DNA of 43,399 nt, from contig PLBK01000006.1 of NCBI GenBank assembly GCA_003134505.1, forward strand, positions 1-43,399, read 5' to 3'. This DNA is from Actinomycetota bacterium (GTDB lineage: Bacteria > Actinomycetota > Thermoleophilia > Gaiellales > Gaiellaceae). The notes beneath the pieces were generated by a model that ran no database searches, was not told where the DNA came from, and saw nothing but the letters and a program-made list of their open reading frames with translations. Both the position numbers and the translations under genes were made by a program. Numbering within the stretch: the first letter of the stretch is position 1; each line of letters begins with the position of its first letter. Below are positions 13,717-22,712 of this stretch, one piece after another.

Positions 13717-15849
13717 ATGGTGCGTTTCCGCCGGCCGGTCCTCGCAGCCTGGCTCGCCGTGCTCGTGGCCGGCATCTCGTTGTCGCTGCTGCTGCCGGCG
13801 CACCTCGCCACCTCCGTCGCGGTGCCGGGAACGGGCTCCGAACGGGCGGAGGCTGCGCTTGCGCGCGGCTTCGGCGAGCGGACGGACGGCACCTTCACGG
13901 TCGTCTTCCGCGTCCGCCACTCGTCCGACAAAGGATTGCAACGCCGGCTCCGCGAACGGCTCGAGCGCGCCGCGCGTGTCCTTCCCGGCGGCCGGCTCGG
14001 AACGTTCCGCGCCGGAGGCGGCGTCGTCTATGGCGAGCTCGAGACGAGCCTGAGCCTCCAGCGCGCGAAGGCCTACACCTCCCCGTTGCGCCGCGCGCTC
14101 CGAAGCACCGCCGGCCCGGCCGCGCTCGTGAGCGGCCAACCGGCGATCCAGCACGATCTCGACCCGCAGCTCACCGCCGACCTGCGCCGCGGCGAGACGT
14201 TGGCGCTACCGCTGGTGCTGGTCGTGCTCGCCTTCGTGCTCGGGGTCTCACTCGCGCTGGCGATTCCGTTCGTCTTCGCGGCCTGCACGATCGCCGGCAC
14301 GCTGGCCCTGCTCTACCTCGCGGCGCAACTCGTCTCCGTCACCTCGTATGCGACGAATCTCGTCGAACTGATCGGGCTCGGGCTCGCCGTCGACTACTCG
14401 CTGCTCATCGTCTGCCGCTACCGCGAGGAGCTCGAAGGGGGCGTCCCGCGCGAGCGCGCGATCGTGCGCACCATGGCCAGCGCGGGCCGAACGGTCGTCT
14501 TCTCGGGCGTGGCGGTCGCAACCGGTCTTGCTCTTCTCCTGCTCGTCCCGGTCCCGTTCATCCGGACGATGGGCCTCGCGGGCCTCTTGATCCCGATCGT
14601 CTCGGTCGCGGCAGCGCTGACGCTGCAGCCGGCGCTGCTCTCGTGCTGCGGCCACGGTGTCTTCACCGGGCTACGCGTGCGGCGATCGCGTGCGACCCGC
14701 CGCGCGCGCGAGCCGTGGGCGGCGCTCGCCCGGGCGGTCATGCGCCGCCCGGTCGCCGTGCTCGTGCCGACCACTGCGGTGCTGCTCGTAGCGGCGGCGC
14801 CCGTTCTCTTCCTCCGACTCAGCCCGGGCTCGCTGTCGAGCCTGCCGCCCTCCATGGAGGCGACACGAGGGCTCGTCGCGTTGAGCAACGCGTTCGGGCC
14901 GGGCGCGCTGACGCCGACGGAGATCGTCGTCGACTCCGGCCGGCCCGGCGGCGCGCGGCGGCCGGAGGAGCAGGCGGCGGTGGCGCGCCTCGTGGACAGG
15001 TTGTTCCACGATTCGGAGGTGTACGTCGTCGCGACCGGCCGCAAGGCGCCGTACGTCTCGGCCGGCGGCCGCTACGCGCGCGTCATCGTGATCGGACGGC
15101 ACGAATACGGCGAGCCCGCGTCTCGGCGACTGGTCGCACGCATCCGCGACAACCTCGTGCCCGCCGCACGCTTCCCGTCCGGCACGCAGGTGCTCGCCGG
15201 CGGCGCGCCGGCCAAGGGCGTCGACTTCCTCGCCCGCACGTACGCCTTCTTCCCCTGGCTGGTGCTGATCGCGCTGGTCGTGACGTATCTCGTGCTGGCA
15301 CGGGCCTTCCGCTCCCTGCTCTTGCCGCTGAAGGCCGTGCTCCTCAACCTGCTCTCGGTGGCGGCGAGCTACGGGCTGCTGGTCGCCGTCTTCCGCTTCG
15401 GCGTCGGGGCCGACCTGCTCGGCGTTCGGCGCTCGGCCCAGATCGAGGGCTGGATCCCGGTCTTCCTGTTCGCGGCGCTGTTCGGCCTGTCGATGGACTA
15501 CGAGGTGTTCCTGGTGTCCAGAATGCGCGAGGAGTGGGAAGCGCGCCGCGACAACGTCGCGGCCGTCGCCTTCGGTCTCGAGCGCACCGGGCGTCTGATC
15601 ACAGCCGCAGCGCTCGTGATGGCGATCTCGGTCGGTGGCCTCGTCGTCGGCAGCGTCCCGGGGCTGCAGCAGTTCGGCCTCGGTCTCGCGCTCGCCGTTC
15701 TCATCGACGCGACGCTCGTGCGGGCGCTGCTCGTGCCGTCGCTGATGGCGATCTTCGGCCGTTGGAACTGGTGGTTGCCGCCACGCCTCGCCCGCACCTG
15801 CCCGCGAATCCCGTTGTCCCGTCTCGAGGAGGCCCTCGATGAAGCGTAA
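13717..15849 (+). CDS. MMPL/RND-family membrane transporter
   Basis: An exporter of the MmpL type, proton-driven, usually moving lipids or other hydrophobic cargo to the outside of actinobacterial cells. About 12 membrane helices form two related halves, each with one helix, a large outer loop, then five helices. Signature segments are GLGLAVDYSLLIVCRYREEL in the first half and GLSMDYEVFLVSRMREEWEA in the second, each with the Asp-Tyr pair of the proton path. From ATG 13717 it has 710 residues. The frame is open back to GTG 13618 (743 residues), but that piece covers a 14-bp hairpin, so I prefer a later start; the residues just before (LARW) resemble the family, so the true start may lie slightly upstream. 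It overlaps the next gene by 11 bases. Confidence 0.9.
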   Translation: MVRFRRPVLAAWLAVLVAGISLSLLLPAHLATSVAVPGTGSERAEAALARGFGERTDGTFTVVFRVRHSSDKGLQRRLRERLERAARVLPGGRLGTFRAGGGVVYGELETSLSLQRAKAYTSPLRRALRSTAGPAALVSGQPAIQHDLDPQLTADLRRGETLALPLVLVVLAFVLGVSLALAIPFVFAACTIAGTLALLYLAAQLVSVTSYATNLVELIGLGLAVDYSLLIVCRYREELEGGVPRERAIVRTMASAGRTVVFSGVAVATGLALLLLVPVPFIRTMGLAGLLIPIVSVAAALTLQPALLSCCGHGVFTGLRVRRSRATRRAREPWAALARAVMRRPVAVLVPTTAVLLVAAAPVLFLRLSPGSLSSLPPSMEATRGLVALSNAFGPGALTPTEIVVDSGRPGGARRPEEQAAVARLVDRLFHDSEVYVVATGRKAPYVSAGGRYARVIVIGRHEYGEPASRRLVARIRDNLVPAARFPSGTQVLAGGAPAKGVDFLARTYAFFPWLVLIALVVTYLVLARAFRSLLLPLKAVLLNLLSVAASYGLLVAVFRFGVGADLLGVRRSAQIEGWIPVFLFAALFGLSMDYEVFLVSRMREEWEARRDNVAAVAFGLERTGRLITAAALVMAISVGGLVVGSVPGLQQFGLGLALAVLIDATLVRALLVPSLMAIFGRWNWWLPPRLARTCPRIPLSRLEEALDEA

Positions 15850-16261
15850 ACGGCTCGTGCTCGCGCTCGCGACGATCGTCCTGCTCGTTGGCGGGCTTGC
15901 CGGCGGCGCTGCCGCCTCGCCCACGGTCCGCCTGGTGATCGCCCACGTCGTCGAGCATTGCCACGTCTGGAAGACGTCGACGAAGACACTCGGCGCCTCG
16001 GCGAAGATCGCCGTGAGACCCGGCACGCGGGTCGTCATCCGGTCCGACTGCCCCATGGACTTCGACTTCAAGCAGACGAAAGGGCCGCACCTGGCACTCG
16101 GCGACCCTCGCACCTACGCGGGCAGCAACCGCGTGCTCGTGTTCCGCAAGGCCGGCCTCTATCGGCTGACCGTCACGAACGTGGAGACGCCGGAGGAGCG
16201 TGGGCTGGTCACGCTCGGCGACACGAATACGCTGGCCCTGACGGTCGTCGTCGCACCGTAG
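15839..16261 (+). CDS. Small secreted cupredoxin-like protein with a His-Cys-His motif
   Basis: A 140-residue exported protein with a signal peptide (RKRLVLALATIVLLVGGLAG) cut near GAAAS. The mature part has EHCHVW, then KIAVRPGTRVVIRSDCPMDF and a KQTKGPHLALG strand, then FRKAGLYRLTVTNVETP. The order resembles short cupredoxin-like proteins, with a Cys/His cluster near the start and a second Cys in the middle. A bound copper or zinc ion is an inference; the typical C-terminal C-x-H-x-M loop of blue-copper proteins is not seen. Its first 11 bases lie inside the MMPL gene, so the two are translated together and the product may serve the exporter outside the membrane. The opposing cupin gene ends 3 bases beyond it. 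Confidence 0.65.
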   Translation: MKRKRLVLALATIVLLVGGLAGGAAASPTVRLVIAHVVEHCHVWKTSTKTLGASAKIAVRPGTRVVIRSDCPMDFDFKQTKGPHLALGDPRTYAGSNRVLVFRKAGLYRLTVTNVETPEERGLVTLGDTNTLALTVVVAP

Positions 16262-16264
16262 CGG

Positions 16265-16825
16265 TCACTCATCTCCCGGCCGCTGCCAGGGCAGTCCCTG
16301 CGCCGGCGGCCGCTCGCGCCTGGGCGGTCCGAGGTCCGCGTAGGCCTCGCGCGGGTCCCTGGACTCCTCGCGCACTCCGGCACCGTGCTCCAGGGCCAGG
16401 TCAGAGACGGGGTAGACGATGTCGCCGTCGGGATTCCGGGCGCCGACCATCAGGATCACGCACGGCCCCGAGCCGGCCCCGACGAAGACATGCGCGGTGC
16501 CACCCGGGCAGTGGACGAAGTCCCATGCCTCGAGCGTCCGCTCCTCGCCCTCGACGAGCAGCAGGCACTCGCCCGCGAGGACGAGGAAGTCCTCCTGCGT
16601 CGACTCGGCGTGATAGCGGCAGTTCGGCTCGCCCGGCTGCAGGACGCGGAGGACGACGCCGACCTCGGGGAAATGCGCGCTGTCCCGATTCTCGAACCGG
16701 CAGCCGAATCCGAAGATGTCGCGGTGCCGCCACCAGGCCGCGTCGCGTGCGTTGACGACGAACCAGCCTTCGCCCTCCGGCTCGAGCCCGCTCTCGGTCT
16801 CCACGAGCTTCGCTTCCTCGATCAT
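16265..16825 (-). CDS. Cupin-domain protein
   Basis: A 186-residue cytoplasmic protein with a single cupin beta-barrel. Motif 1 reads about PGEPNCRYHAESTQEDFLVL and motif 2 is HCPGGTAHVFVGAG, giving two or three candidate metal ligands (His and Glu of motif 1, His of motif 2). The start at ATG 16825 is fixed by GGAGGGGG 5 bases upstream; the frame is open further but without a ribosome site. Such proteins may be sugar or phenolic-acid binders, oxygenases or sensors, and I cannot choose. It ends 3 bases from the stop of the opposing cupredoxin-like gene and follows hutU on the same strand after 171 bases. That gap holds a 25-base imperfect dyad (GCACAATT ... AATGTGC, 16940-16964) which might be an operator. 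Confidence 0.82.
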   Translation of the reverse strand: MIEEAKLVETESGLEPEGEGWFVVNARDAAWWRHRDIFGFGCRFENRDSAHFPEVGVVLRVLQPGEPNCRYHAESTQEDFLVLAGECLLLVEGEERTLEAWDFVHCPGGTAHVFVGAGSGPCVILMVGARNPDGDIVYPVSDLALEHGAGVREESRDPREAYADLGPPRRERPPAQGLPWQRPGDE

Positions 16826-16996
16826 CGGCCCCCTCCTCGTCTCGTCAGGTCGAGGTGACTCTAGAGATCGAGCGCCTTGCACAACGTCGTCCGGGGCACC
16901 CCAACCCACCACCCACTGCAATTCTATCCTGCAAATCCGCACAATTGGGTGACTCGAATGTGCCAAGAGCGTGACGATTCATGAACAGCCGCCGGG

Positions 16997-18703
16997 TCAG
17001 GACGTGGCCGGGCCGGGCAGGTCGAGCCCGTGCTCGCGGGCCGCGTCGATCGCCTCCTCGTAGCCGGCGTCGGCGTGGCGGAGGATGCCTGTCCCCGGGT
17101 CGGTGGTCAGCACGCGCTCGAGCCGCTCGGCCGCGTCGTCCGTCCCGTCGGCCACGACGACCATGCCCGCGTGGATCGAGTTGCCGATGCCGACCCCGCC
17201 GCCGTGGTGGACGCTCACCCACGTGGCCCCGGCGGCCGTGTTCAGGAGCGCGTTCAGGATCGGCCAGTCGGCGATCGCGTCCGAGCCGTCCCGCATCGAT
17301 TCGGTCTCGCGGTAGGGCGACGCGACCGAGCCCGAGTCGAGGTGGTCACGCCCGATCACGACGGGTGCGCGGACACGTCCCGAGCGAACGAGGTCGTTGA
17401 TCGCCAGGCCCGCGCGGGCGCGGGCGCCGTAGCCCAGCCAGCAGATACGGGCCGGCAGCCCCTGGAAGGCGACGCGCTCCGGCGCCAGCGACAGCCACCG
17501 CTGCAGGATCGAATCGTCCGGGAACAGCCCGCGCAGCTCGTCGTCGATCACTGCGATGTCACCGGGCTCGCCCGACAGCGCCGCCCAGCGGAACGGCCCG
17601 TTGCCACGGCAAAACAGCGGGCGGATGTACGCCGGGACGAAGCCCGGGTACGCGAACGCGTCCGCGACGCCGGCCGCCTGCGCCTCGCCGCGCAGGTTGT
17701 TCCCGTAGTCGAAGACATGGCTGCCGGCGCGGAGATGGTCGAGCATCCCCCGCACGTGCACGGCAATCGAGGCGCCGGCCCGGCGCAGGTACTCGTCCGG
17801 GTCCGCCGTGCGCAGAATGGCCGCGTCCTCGATCGACAGGCCCTGCGGCACGTAGCCGGTCAGCGGGTCGTGCGCCGCGGTCTGGTCGGTGACGAGGTCG
17901 AAGCGCTCGCCGCGGCGGGCCAGCTCGGGGACGACGTCGGCCGCGTTGCCGAGCAGACCGACCGAGAGCCCGCGCTTCTCGGCGGCCGCCGTCCGCACGC
18001 GCGCGAGCGCATCGTCGAGCGAGTCCGCCACCTCGTTCAGGTAGCGCATCTCGAGGCGCCGCTCGATCCGCGCGGGGTCGACCTCGACGCAGAGCATCGC
18101 CGCGCCCAGCATCGCCGCCGCGAGCGGTTGCGCGCCGCCCATCCCACCGAGGCCCGCGGTCAAGATCGTCCGTCCGGCGAGGTCCTCCGCGCCGAAGTGC
18201 TTTTGGGCCGCCGCCGCGAACGTCTGGTAGGTGCCCTGCAGGATCCCCTGGGTGCCGATGTAGATCCAGCTCCCCGCGGTCATCTGGCCGAACATCGTCA
18301 GCCCGAGGGCTTCGAGGCGCCGGAACTCGTCCCAGGTCGCCCAGTGCGGGACGAGCAGTGCGTTCGCGATCAGCACGCGCGGGGCCCCGGGATGCGTGCG
18401 GAAGACGCCGACGGGCTTGCCGCTCTGGACGAGCAGCGTCTCGTCCGCGCCGAGCGTGAGCAGCGACCGCACGAGCGCGCGCAAGCACTGGTGGTTGCGC
18501 GCCGCCTTGCCGGAGCCGCCGTAGACGATCAGCTCCTCCGGCTTCTCCGCGACCTCGCGGTCGAGGTTGTTGAGCAGCATGCGGAGCGGAGCCTCGGTCT
18601 GCCACGAGCGCGCGTTCAGCTCCGGCCCGCGGGGAGCGCGGATCGTCGAGAGGTCGCCGCAGAGCGCCTCGACCGCCGCCTCGCGCGCCGGGGCGACGGT
18701 CAT
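16997..18703 (-). CDS. hutU: Urocanate hydratase
   Basis: Second step of histidine degradation: urocanate plus water gives 4-imidazolone-5-propionate, with a tightly bound NAD+ as electrophile; cytoplasmic homodimer. 568 residues, near the usual ~555. Seen are the N-terminal [20 protein letters not shown] and [13 protein letters not shown], the NAD-binding [12 protein letters not shown], the active-site [15 protein letters not shown], and the late [23 protein letters not shown] 18703 has AGGAAGAGGA just upstream and overlaps the stop of the small membrane-protein gene as ATGA. The frame is open further upstream, but those codons belong to hutH and the small gene in other frames. It ends the leftward ftcD-hutH-orf-hutU operon. 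Confidence 0.97.
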   Translation of the reverse strand: MTVAPAREAAVEALCGDLSTIRAPRGPELNARSWQTEAPLRMLLNNLDREVAEKPEELIVYGGSGKAARNHQCLRALVRSLLTLGADETLLVQSGKPVGVFRTHPGAPRVLIANALLVPHWATWDEFRRLEALGLTMFGQMTAGSWIYIGTQGILQGTYQTFAAAAQKHFGAEDLAGRTILTAGLGGMGGAQPLAAAMLGAAMLCVEVDPARIERRLEMRYLNEVADSLDDALARVRTAAAEKRGLSVGLLGNAADVVPELARRGERFDLVTDQTAAHDPLTGYVPQGLSIEDAAILRTADPDEYLRRAGASIAVHVRGMLDHLRAGSHVFDYGNNLRGEAQAAGVADAFAYPGFVPAYIRPLFCRGNGPFRWAALSGEPGDIAVIDDELRGLFPDDSILQRWLSLAPERVAFQGLPARICWLGYGARARAGLAINDLVRSGRVRAPVVIGRDHLDSGSVASPYRETESMRDGSDAIADWPILNALLNTAAGATWVSVHHGGGVGIGNSIHAGMVVVADGTDDAAERLERVLTTDPGTGILRHADAGYEEAIDAAREHGLDLPGPATS

Positions 18704-18933
18704 TCCTCTTCCTGCCCCGCCTTGCGCAGCTTCTCGCGCAAGCGCCACCAGCTGTAGAGCGTCGCCCCGACGAAGACGGCACCCGCGACGATCACCGCCT
18801 TGACCAGGCTCCCCCCGCTGGCCACGGCGATCAGGATCACGATCCCGGCGAGCGCGCCGTAGACGATCGCGCTGTCGCGATACGGGTGCTTCGACGGCGC
18901 GAGCTCGTACGGCTGCCAGCGCAGCTTCTTCAC
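18700..18933 (-). CDS. 77-residue two-helix membrane protein embedded between hutH and hutU
   Basis: From GTG 18933 the product is [19 protein letters not shown], then two membrane helices ([19 protein letters not shown] and [20 protein letters not shown]) and a charged tail ([14 protein letters not shown]). No start or stop is free: GTG overlaps the hutH stop as GTGA, and its TGA overlaps the hutU ATG. Translation of all three genes is therefore probably coupled. I recognise no family. The position suggests a membrane tether or a transport helper for histidine or urocanate, but at 77 residues it cannot be a complete transporter. Coding potential is good: codon use matches the neighbours and the hydrophobic pattern is clean. 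Confidence 0.72.
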   Translation of the reverse strand: MKKLRWQPYELAPSKHPYRDSAIVYGALAGIVILIAVASGGSLVKAVIVAGAVFVGATLYSWWRLREKLRKAGQEEE

Positions 18934-20465
18934 CGCAGCGATCCGATCTCGGCCTCGACCGCGGCGAGCAGCGAGCCGTCCCGGATCGCCGACGCAACCC
19001 GCTCGATCTCGCGCGACAGCGAGCGGTCCTCGAGCAGGCGAGGCGACAGCGTGCGGACGAACGACCGGGCGGCGGCGACACCGGGGCCCGGCTCGAGCGG
19101 GGCGAGGAACTCGACGCCCTGCGCGCCTGCGAGCAGCTCGATCGCCAGTGCGCGCTCCGTGTTGGCCAGCACCTGCCAGGCCTTGAGCCCGGCCGTGTTC
19201 CCCATCGAGACGTGATCCTCCTGGCCGGCGCTCGTGGGAATCGAGTCGACGCTGGCCGGGTGGGCGAGCACCTTGTTCTCGCTGACGAGCGACGCGGCCA
19301 CGTACTGGGGGATCATGAAGCCGGAGTTGAGGCCGCCCTCGACGATCAGGAACGCCGGCAGCCCGTCGGACAGGTTCGGGTTGACGAGCCGCTCGATCCG
19401 CCGCTCCGAGATGCTCGCGAGCTCGGCCACGGCCATCGCCATCGCGTCGAGGGCAAACGCGAGCGACTGGCCGTGGAAGTTGCCGTTCGAGACCAGCATC
19501 TCGTCGTCGACGAGTACGAGCGGGTTGTCGGTCGCCGCGTTCAGCTCGATCGAGACCGTGTAGTCGACGTAATCGAGCAGGTCGCGCGAGGCGCCGTGCA
19601 CCTGCGGCGCGCACCGGAGCGAGTAAGCGTCCTGCACCTTGTCGCACCAGCGGTGGGACTCGATGATCGCGGAGCCCTCGAGCAGGAGGAGGACGTTCGC
19701 GGCGGACGCCTGCTGGCCGCGCAACGGCCGGAGTGCGTGGATCTGAGGCAGAAAGCTCGTACGTGAGCCCTGGAGCGCCTCAAGCGACAGCGCGCAGGCC
19801 ACGTCGGCGGCCCGTGCGAGACGCCGCGCGCGGACGAGCCCCAGCGCTCCCATCGCGGCCATGAACTGCGTGCCGTTGACGAGGGACAGTCCCTCCTTCG
19901 CCTGGAGCTCCGTCGGCTCGAGCCCGAGCTGCGCCAGCGCGTCCCGGCCGCCGAGGCGCTGGCCGTCGACCCACGCTTCTCCCTCGCCGACGAGCGGCAG
20001 CGCGAGGTGGGCGAGCGGCGCCAGGTCTCCACTCGCGCCGACCGATCCCCGGCTCGGCACGTGCGGCACGAGGCCGCCGTTCAGACACCCGAGCAGGAGC
20101 TCGACCGTCTCGACCCGCGCCCCGGAGTAGCCCTTGGCGAGCGCGTTCGCGCGCAGCAGCATCGCGGCGCGCACGACCTCGTCCGGGTACGGCTCGCCCA
20201 CGCCGCACGCGTGGCTGCGGAGCAGGCGCAGCTGCAGCTCCCGCGTCAGCTCCTCGGGGATCGTCTCGGAGACGAAGCGGCCGAAGCCGGTGTTGATCCC
20301 GTAGGTGTGCTCGCTCGCCCCGTGCGCCGCCCGGTCGACGAGCTCGCGCGCCGCGCGCATCTTCGCGCGGGCGGCGTCGGACAGGTCCGCGGAGGCCCCT
20401 TCGACCGCGACCGCCCAGACGTCGTCGATCGACAGGTCCTCACCCGTCAGCTCGCGCCGGCTCAC
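18930..20465 (-). CDS. hutH: Histidine ammonia-lyase
   Basis: First step of histidine degradation: removes ammonia from L-histidine to give trans-urocanate. 511 residues, the usual length. The self-made MIO cofactor comes from the Ala-Ser-Gly of [14 protein letters not shown]. The catalytic Tyr lies in [15 protein letters not shown], and [12 protein letters not shown] and NPLV are also present, all in family order. GTG 20465 is the first start before [11 protein letters not shown], with only a weak ribosome site. It follows ftcD by 156 bases on the same strand and overlaps the small membrane-protein gene by 4 bases. The 156-base gap holds no operator that I can name. The neighbouring hutU, ftcD and hutI support a catabolic role rather than an aromatic-amino-acid lyase role. 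Confidence 0.97.
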   Translation of the reverse strand: MSRRELTGEDLSIDDVWAVAVEGASADLSDAARAKMRAARELVDRAAHGASEHTYGINTGFGRFVSETIPEELTRELQLRLLRSHACGVGEPYPDEVVRAAMLLRANALAKGYSGARVETVELLLGCLNGGLVPHVPSRGSVGASGDLAPLAHLALPLVGEGEAWVDGQRLGGRDALAQLGLEPTELQAKEGLSLVNGTQFMAAMGALGLVRARRLARAADVACALSLEALQGSRTSFLPQIHALRPLRGQQASAANVLLLLEGSAIIESHRWCDKVQDAYSLRCAPQVHGASRDLLDYVDYTVSIELNAATDNPLVLVDDEMLVSNGNFHGQSLAFALDAMAMAVAELASISERRIERLVNPNLSDGLPAFLIVEGGLNSGFMIPQYVAASLVSENKVLAHPASVDSIPTSAGQEDHVSMGNTAGLKAWQVLANTERALAIELLAGAQGVEFLAPLEPGPGVAAARSFVRTLSPRLLEDRSLSREIERVASAIRDGSLLAAVEAEIGSLR

Positions 20466-20621
20466 GGCGTCCGAGTGTAGTGCCCCTGCGTCCTGCCCGA
20501 TCCGGACCGGTTCGCGGGGTCGCGCTCCTCTGGTCCCGTCCCTAACCCTCCACCCACCCGGGGAGTGAGCGCAGGATGCCTGGTGAGGGCGCGTGGGAGT
20601 GTGCCGATCTCGTGACGATTC

Positions 20622-21506
20622 TCAGGCGTCGAGCAGGCGAACCTCGAGCAGCCGGGACGCGTCCAGATCGTCCAGGCCGAGCGCCTCGCGAGCGGCCGCC
20701 GCCGCCGCGCCCGCCGGCAACAGCCCGACCAGCTCCGAGCCCGCCGTCTCGACTCCGCGCTCCGTGGCCTCAGCGCGGACGCGCGCCACGATCTCGTGCA
20801 GCGCGGCCCGGTCAGGATCCTCGACGTTCATGCTCACCTGCACGAGCCCGCGGCTCGGCAGCGCGAAGCCGAGCGCCCGCACCCCCGCGAAGCCGCCGCC
20901 CGCCTCGCGCACCACCGCCGCGATCTCCCGCGCCACCTCGAGGTCGTCCGTCCGCAGGTTGACGTTGAAGGCGATCAGCGGCCGCCGCGCGCCGACCAGC
21001 ACCGCGCCCGCCGATGGGTCGAGTGACGCGGGACCGAAGTCGGGCGCGAGCTCCCCCGCGTCGACGCGTCGCTGCAGCTCGGCCGGGCCGCCCGTCCGGA
21101 AGAACCGGGGGCCGCGCCCGCTACCGACCTGGCCGTAGAGGAAGACGGGCAGGCCGAGCCCCTCGCCGACCCGTGCAGCCAGGTCGAGCGCAGCCGTGCA
21201 TGCCCGCTCCAGGTCCTCCGGTCGGACCGCAACGAGCGGGACGACGTCGGCGGCACCGACGCGCGGGTGCGCGCCCTCGTGCTCGCGCAGGTCGATCCGC
21301 GCGGCCGCGCAGGCGATCCCCGCCACGAGCGCCTCCACGAGCTCGCCCTCCTGCCCCGCCAGCGTGAACACCGACCGGTTGTGGTCTGCGTCGACGTGCA
21401 CGTCGAGGAGCCGCGCCCGCGAGGAGAGCGCTGCGCCGATCGCCTCGATCGTCGCGCGGTCCCGGCCTTCGGAGAAGTTCGGCACGGCTTCGAGCGGGAA
21501 GGCCAT
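20622..21506 (-). CDS. ftcD: Glutamate formimidoyltransferase
   Basis: Transfers the formimino group of formimino-glutamate to tetrahydrofolate, giving glutamate: the last step of this branch of histidine use. 294 residues, matching the transferase domain alone; the cyclodeaminase domain of the animal enzyme is absent. Motifs seen are EAVPNFSEGRDRATIEAI, DVHVDADHNRSVFTL, EHEGAHPRVGAADVVPL, VFLYGQVGSGRGPRF and IAFNVNLRTDDLEVAREIA, in family order. It is the promoter-proximal gene of the leftward hut operon. The divergent methyltransferase starts only 18 bases away, so both promoters share this short gap or lie inside genes. A separate formimino-THF cyclodeaminase is expected elsewhere. Confidence 0.94.
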   Translation of the reverse strand: MAFPLEAVPNFSEGRDRATIEAIGAALSSRARLLDVHVDADHNRSVFTLAGQEGELVEALVAGIACAAARIDLREHEGAHPRVGAADVVPLVAVRPEDLERACTAALDLAARVGEGLGLPVFLYGQVGSGRGPRFFRTGGPAELQRRVDAGELAPDFGPASLDPSAGAVLVGARRPLIAFNVNLRTDDLEVAREIAAVVREAGGGFAGVRALGFALPSRGLVQVSMNVEDPDRAALHEIVARVRAEATERGVETAGSELVGLLPAGAAAAAAREALGLDDLDASRLLEVRLLDA

Positions 21507-21524
21507 CGACGTACTCTAGGAACC

Positions 21525-22112
21525 GTGAAGGCGTACTACCACGCCCGGGGTCGGGAGTACGACGACTTCTGGCTCGGCCGGGGCCTGTACGCGGAGCGCG
21601 AGCGGCCCGGCTGGGAGGACGAGCTGGCCGTGCTCGCCGAGCTGATCCGTTGCCTTCCGCCGGTGCGAACGCTCGACGTCGCCTGCGGGACGGGCTTCCT
21701 GACCAGGCACCTGCCCGGCGAGGTGGTCGGGCTCGACCAGAGCGACGCCATGGTGGAGCTGGCCCGCGAGCGAATGCCCCACGCGACCTTCGTGGTCGGC
21801 GACGCGCTCAGCCTTCCGTTCCCCGACGGCTCCTTCGATCGCGTCTTCACGAGCTACTTCTACTGCCACCTCGAGGAGCCCGAGCGGATCCGCTTCCTCG
21901 CGGAGGCGCGTCGCGTGGCCCCCGAGCTCGTCGTGGCGGGCAGCATCCTCCGGGAGGGCGAGCAGCCGGAGCGCTGGGAGGAGCGGGTGCTGTGCGACGG
22001 CTCGCGCTGGGAGGTCTACAAGCGCGTCTTCGACCCGGCACAGCTCGTCGACGAGCTCGGCGGCGGAGAGGTGCTGCTCGCCGGCGACTGGTTCGTCGTC
22101 GTCCGGTCGTGA
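21525..22112 (+). CDS. Class I SAM-dependent methyltransferase
   Basis: A 195-residue cytoplasmic protein with the standard small-molecule methyltransferase order: SAM-binding motif I as TLDVACGTGFLTRHLPG, motif II region VVGLDQSDAMVELARERM, motif III TFVVGDALSLPFPDGSFD, then VFTSYFYCHLEEPERIRFL. It belongs to the Methyltransf_11/25 group, whose substrates vary widely, so none is named. The start GTG 21525 has AGGA close upstream. It overlaps the next gene by 4 bases (GTGA), and the divergent ftcD begins 18 bases upstream. The two downstream genes read in the same direction, making a short unit of methyltransferase, glycosylase-like protein and VOC protein. Confidence 0.85.
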   Translation: MKAYYHARGREYDDFWLGRGLYAERERPGWEDELAVLAELIRCLPPVRTLDVACGTGFLTRHLPGEVVGLDQSDAMVELARERMPHATFVVGDALSLPFPDGSFDRVFTSYFYCHLEEPERIRFLAEARRVAPELVVAGSILREGEQPERWEERVLCDGSRWEVYKRVFDPAQLVDELGGGEVLLAGDWFVVVRS

Positions 22113-22702
22113 CGACGCGGTATCGCTCGATCAACGCCCTGCAGCAGGACAACCGCCGCTGCCGCGCGTGTGCCAATGCGGGCTACCACCTCGAGTCGCT
22201 GCCGGTGGTCGAGGGCCACGCGGGCCAGCGCGCGTACCTGTACGGCCAGGCGCCCGGCGTGGTCGAGGCCGAGGAGCGACGCCCGTGGCGCGGCCGCGCC
22301 GGCAGGACGCTCCGCGACTGGCTCGGCCTGGACGAGAGCGCGTTCTACGAGACCTTCTACTGCGCCGCGGTCACGCGGTGCTACCCGGGCCGAGCGCCGT
22401 CCGGCCGCGGCGACCGGACGCCGACACCTCGAGAGCAGGCCCTGTGCGCCGGCTGGCGCGAAGCGGAGCTGCGCATCCTGCGGCCTGCGCTCGTCGTCAC
22501 GGTCGGCGGCCTCGCGGCGCGGGTGCTCCTCGGCCGGACGAGCCTGACGGCGTGCGTCGGGGAGCGCTGCGAGCTCGACGGCGTCCCGGCGATCCCGCTG
22601 CCGCACCCGTCGGGCGCGAGCGGCTGGCTCAACGCGCCGGCGAACCGGGAGCTGCTCGCCAACGCCACGGAGCTCGTCCGCGTCGAGCTCGCCAGGCTCT
22701 AG
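22109..22702 (+). CDS. Uracil-DNA glycosylase superfamily protein
   Basis: A 197-residue protein of the UDG fold, in the bacterial iron-sulfur group by its look. GTG 22109 overlaps the methyltransferase stop. The N-terminal C-x-x-C (C18 and C21), the motif-1-like YGQAPGVVEAEERRPWRGR, the VTRCYPGRAPSGRGDR stretch and LPHPSGASGW (motif 2, with His) match the order of family 4 and 5 enzymes. Candidate cluster ligands are C18, C21, C91 and C113. The spacing between the last two is longer than in family 4, so a true 4Fe-4S cluster is uncertain. It would remove uracil or another damaged base from DNA, or act on a related substrate. Confidence 0.82.
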   Translation: MTTRYRSINALQQDNRRCRACANAGYHLESLPVVEGHAGQRAYLYGQAPGVVEAEERRPWRGRAGRTLRDWLGLDESAFYETFYCAAVTRCYPGRAPSGRGDRTPTPREQALCAGWREAELRILRPALVVTVGGLAARVLLGRTSLTACVGERCELDGVPAIPLPHPSGASGWLNAPANRELLANATELVRVELARL

Positions 22703-22712
22703 GGTGGTGAGC

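Noticed and set aside
12069-13931. A 620-codon leftward frame antisense to the secreted proteins
   Set aside because: Arg/Asp/Val-rich shadow of the third secreted protein, with no motif, signal or ribosome site.
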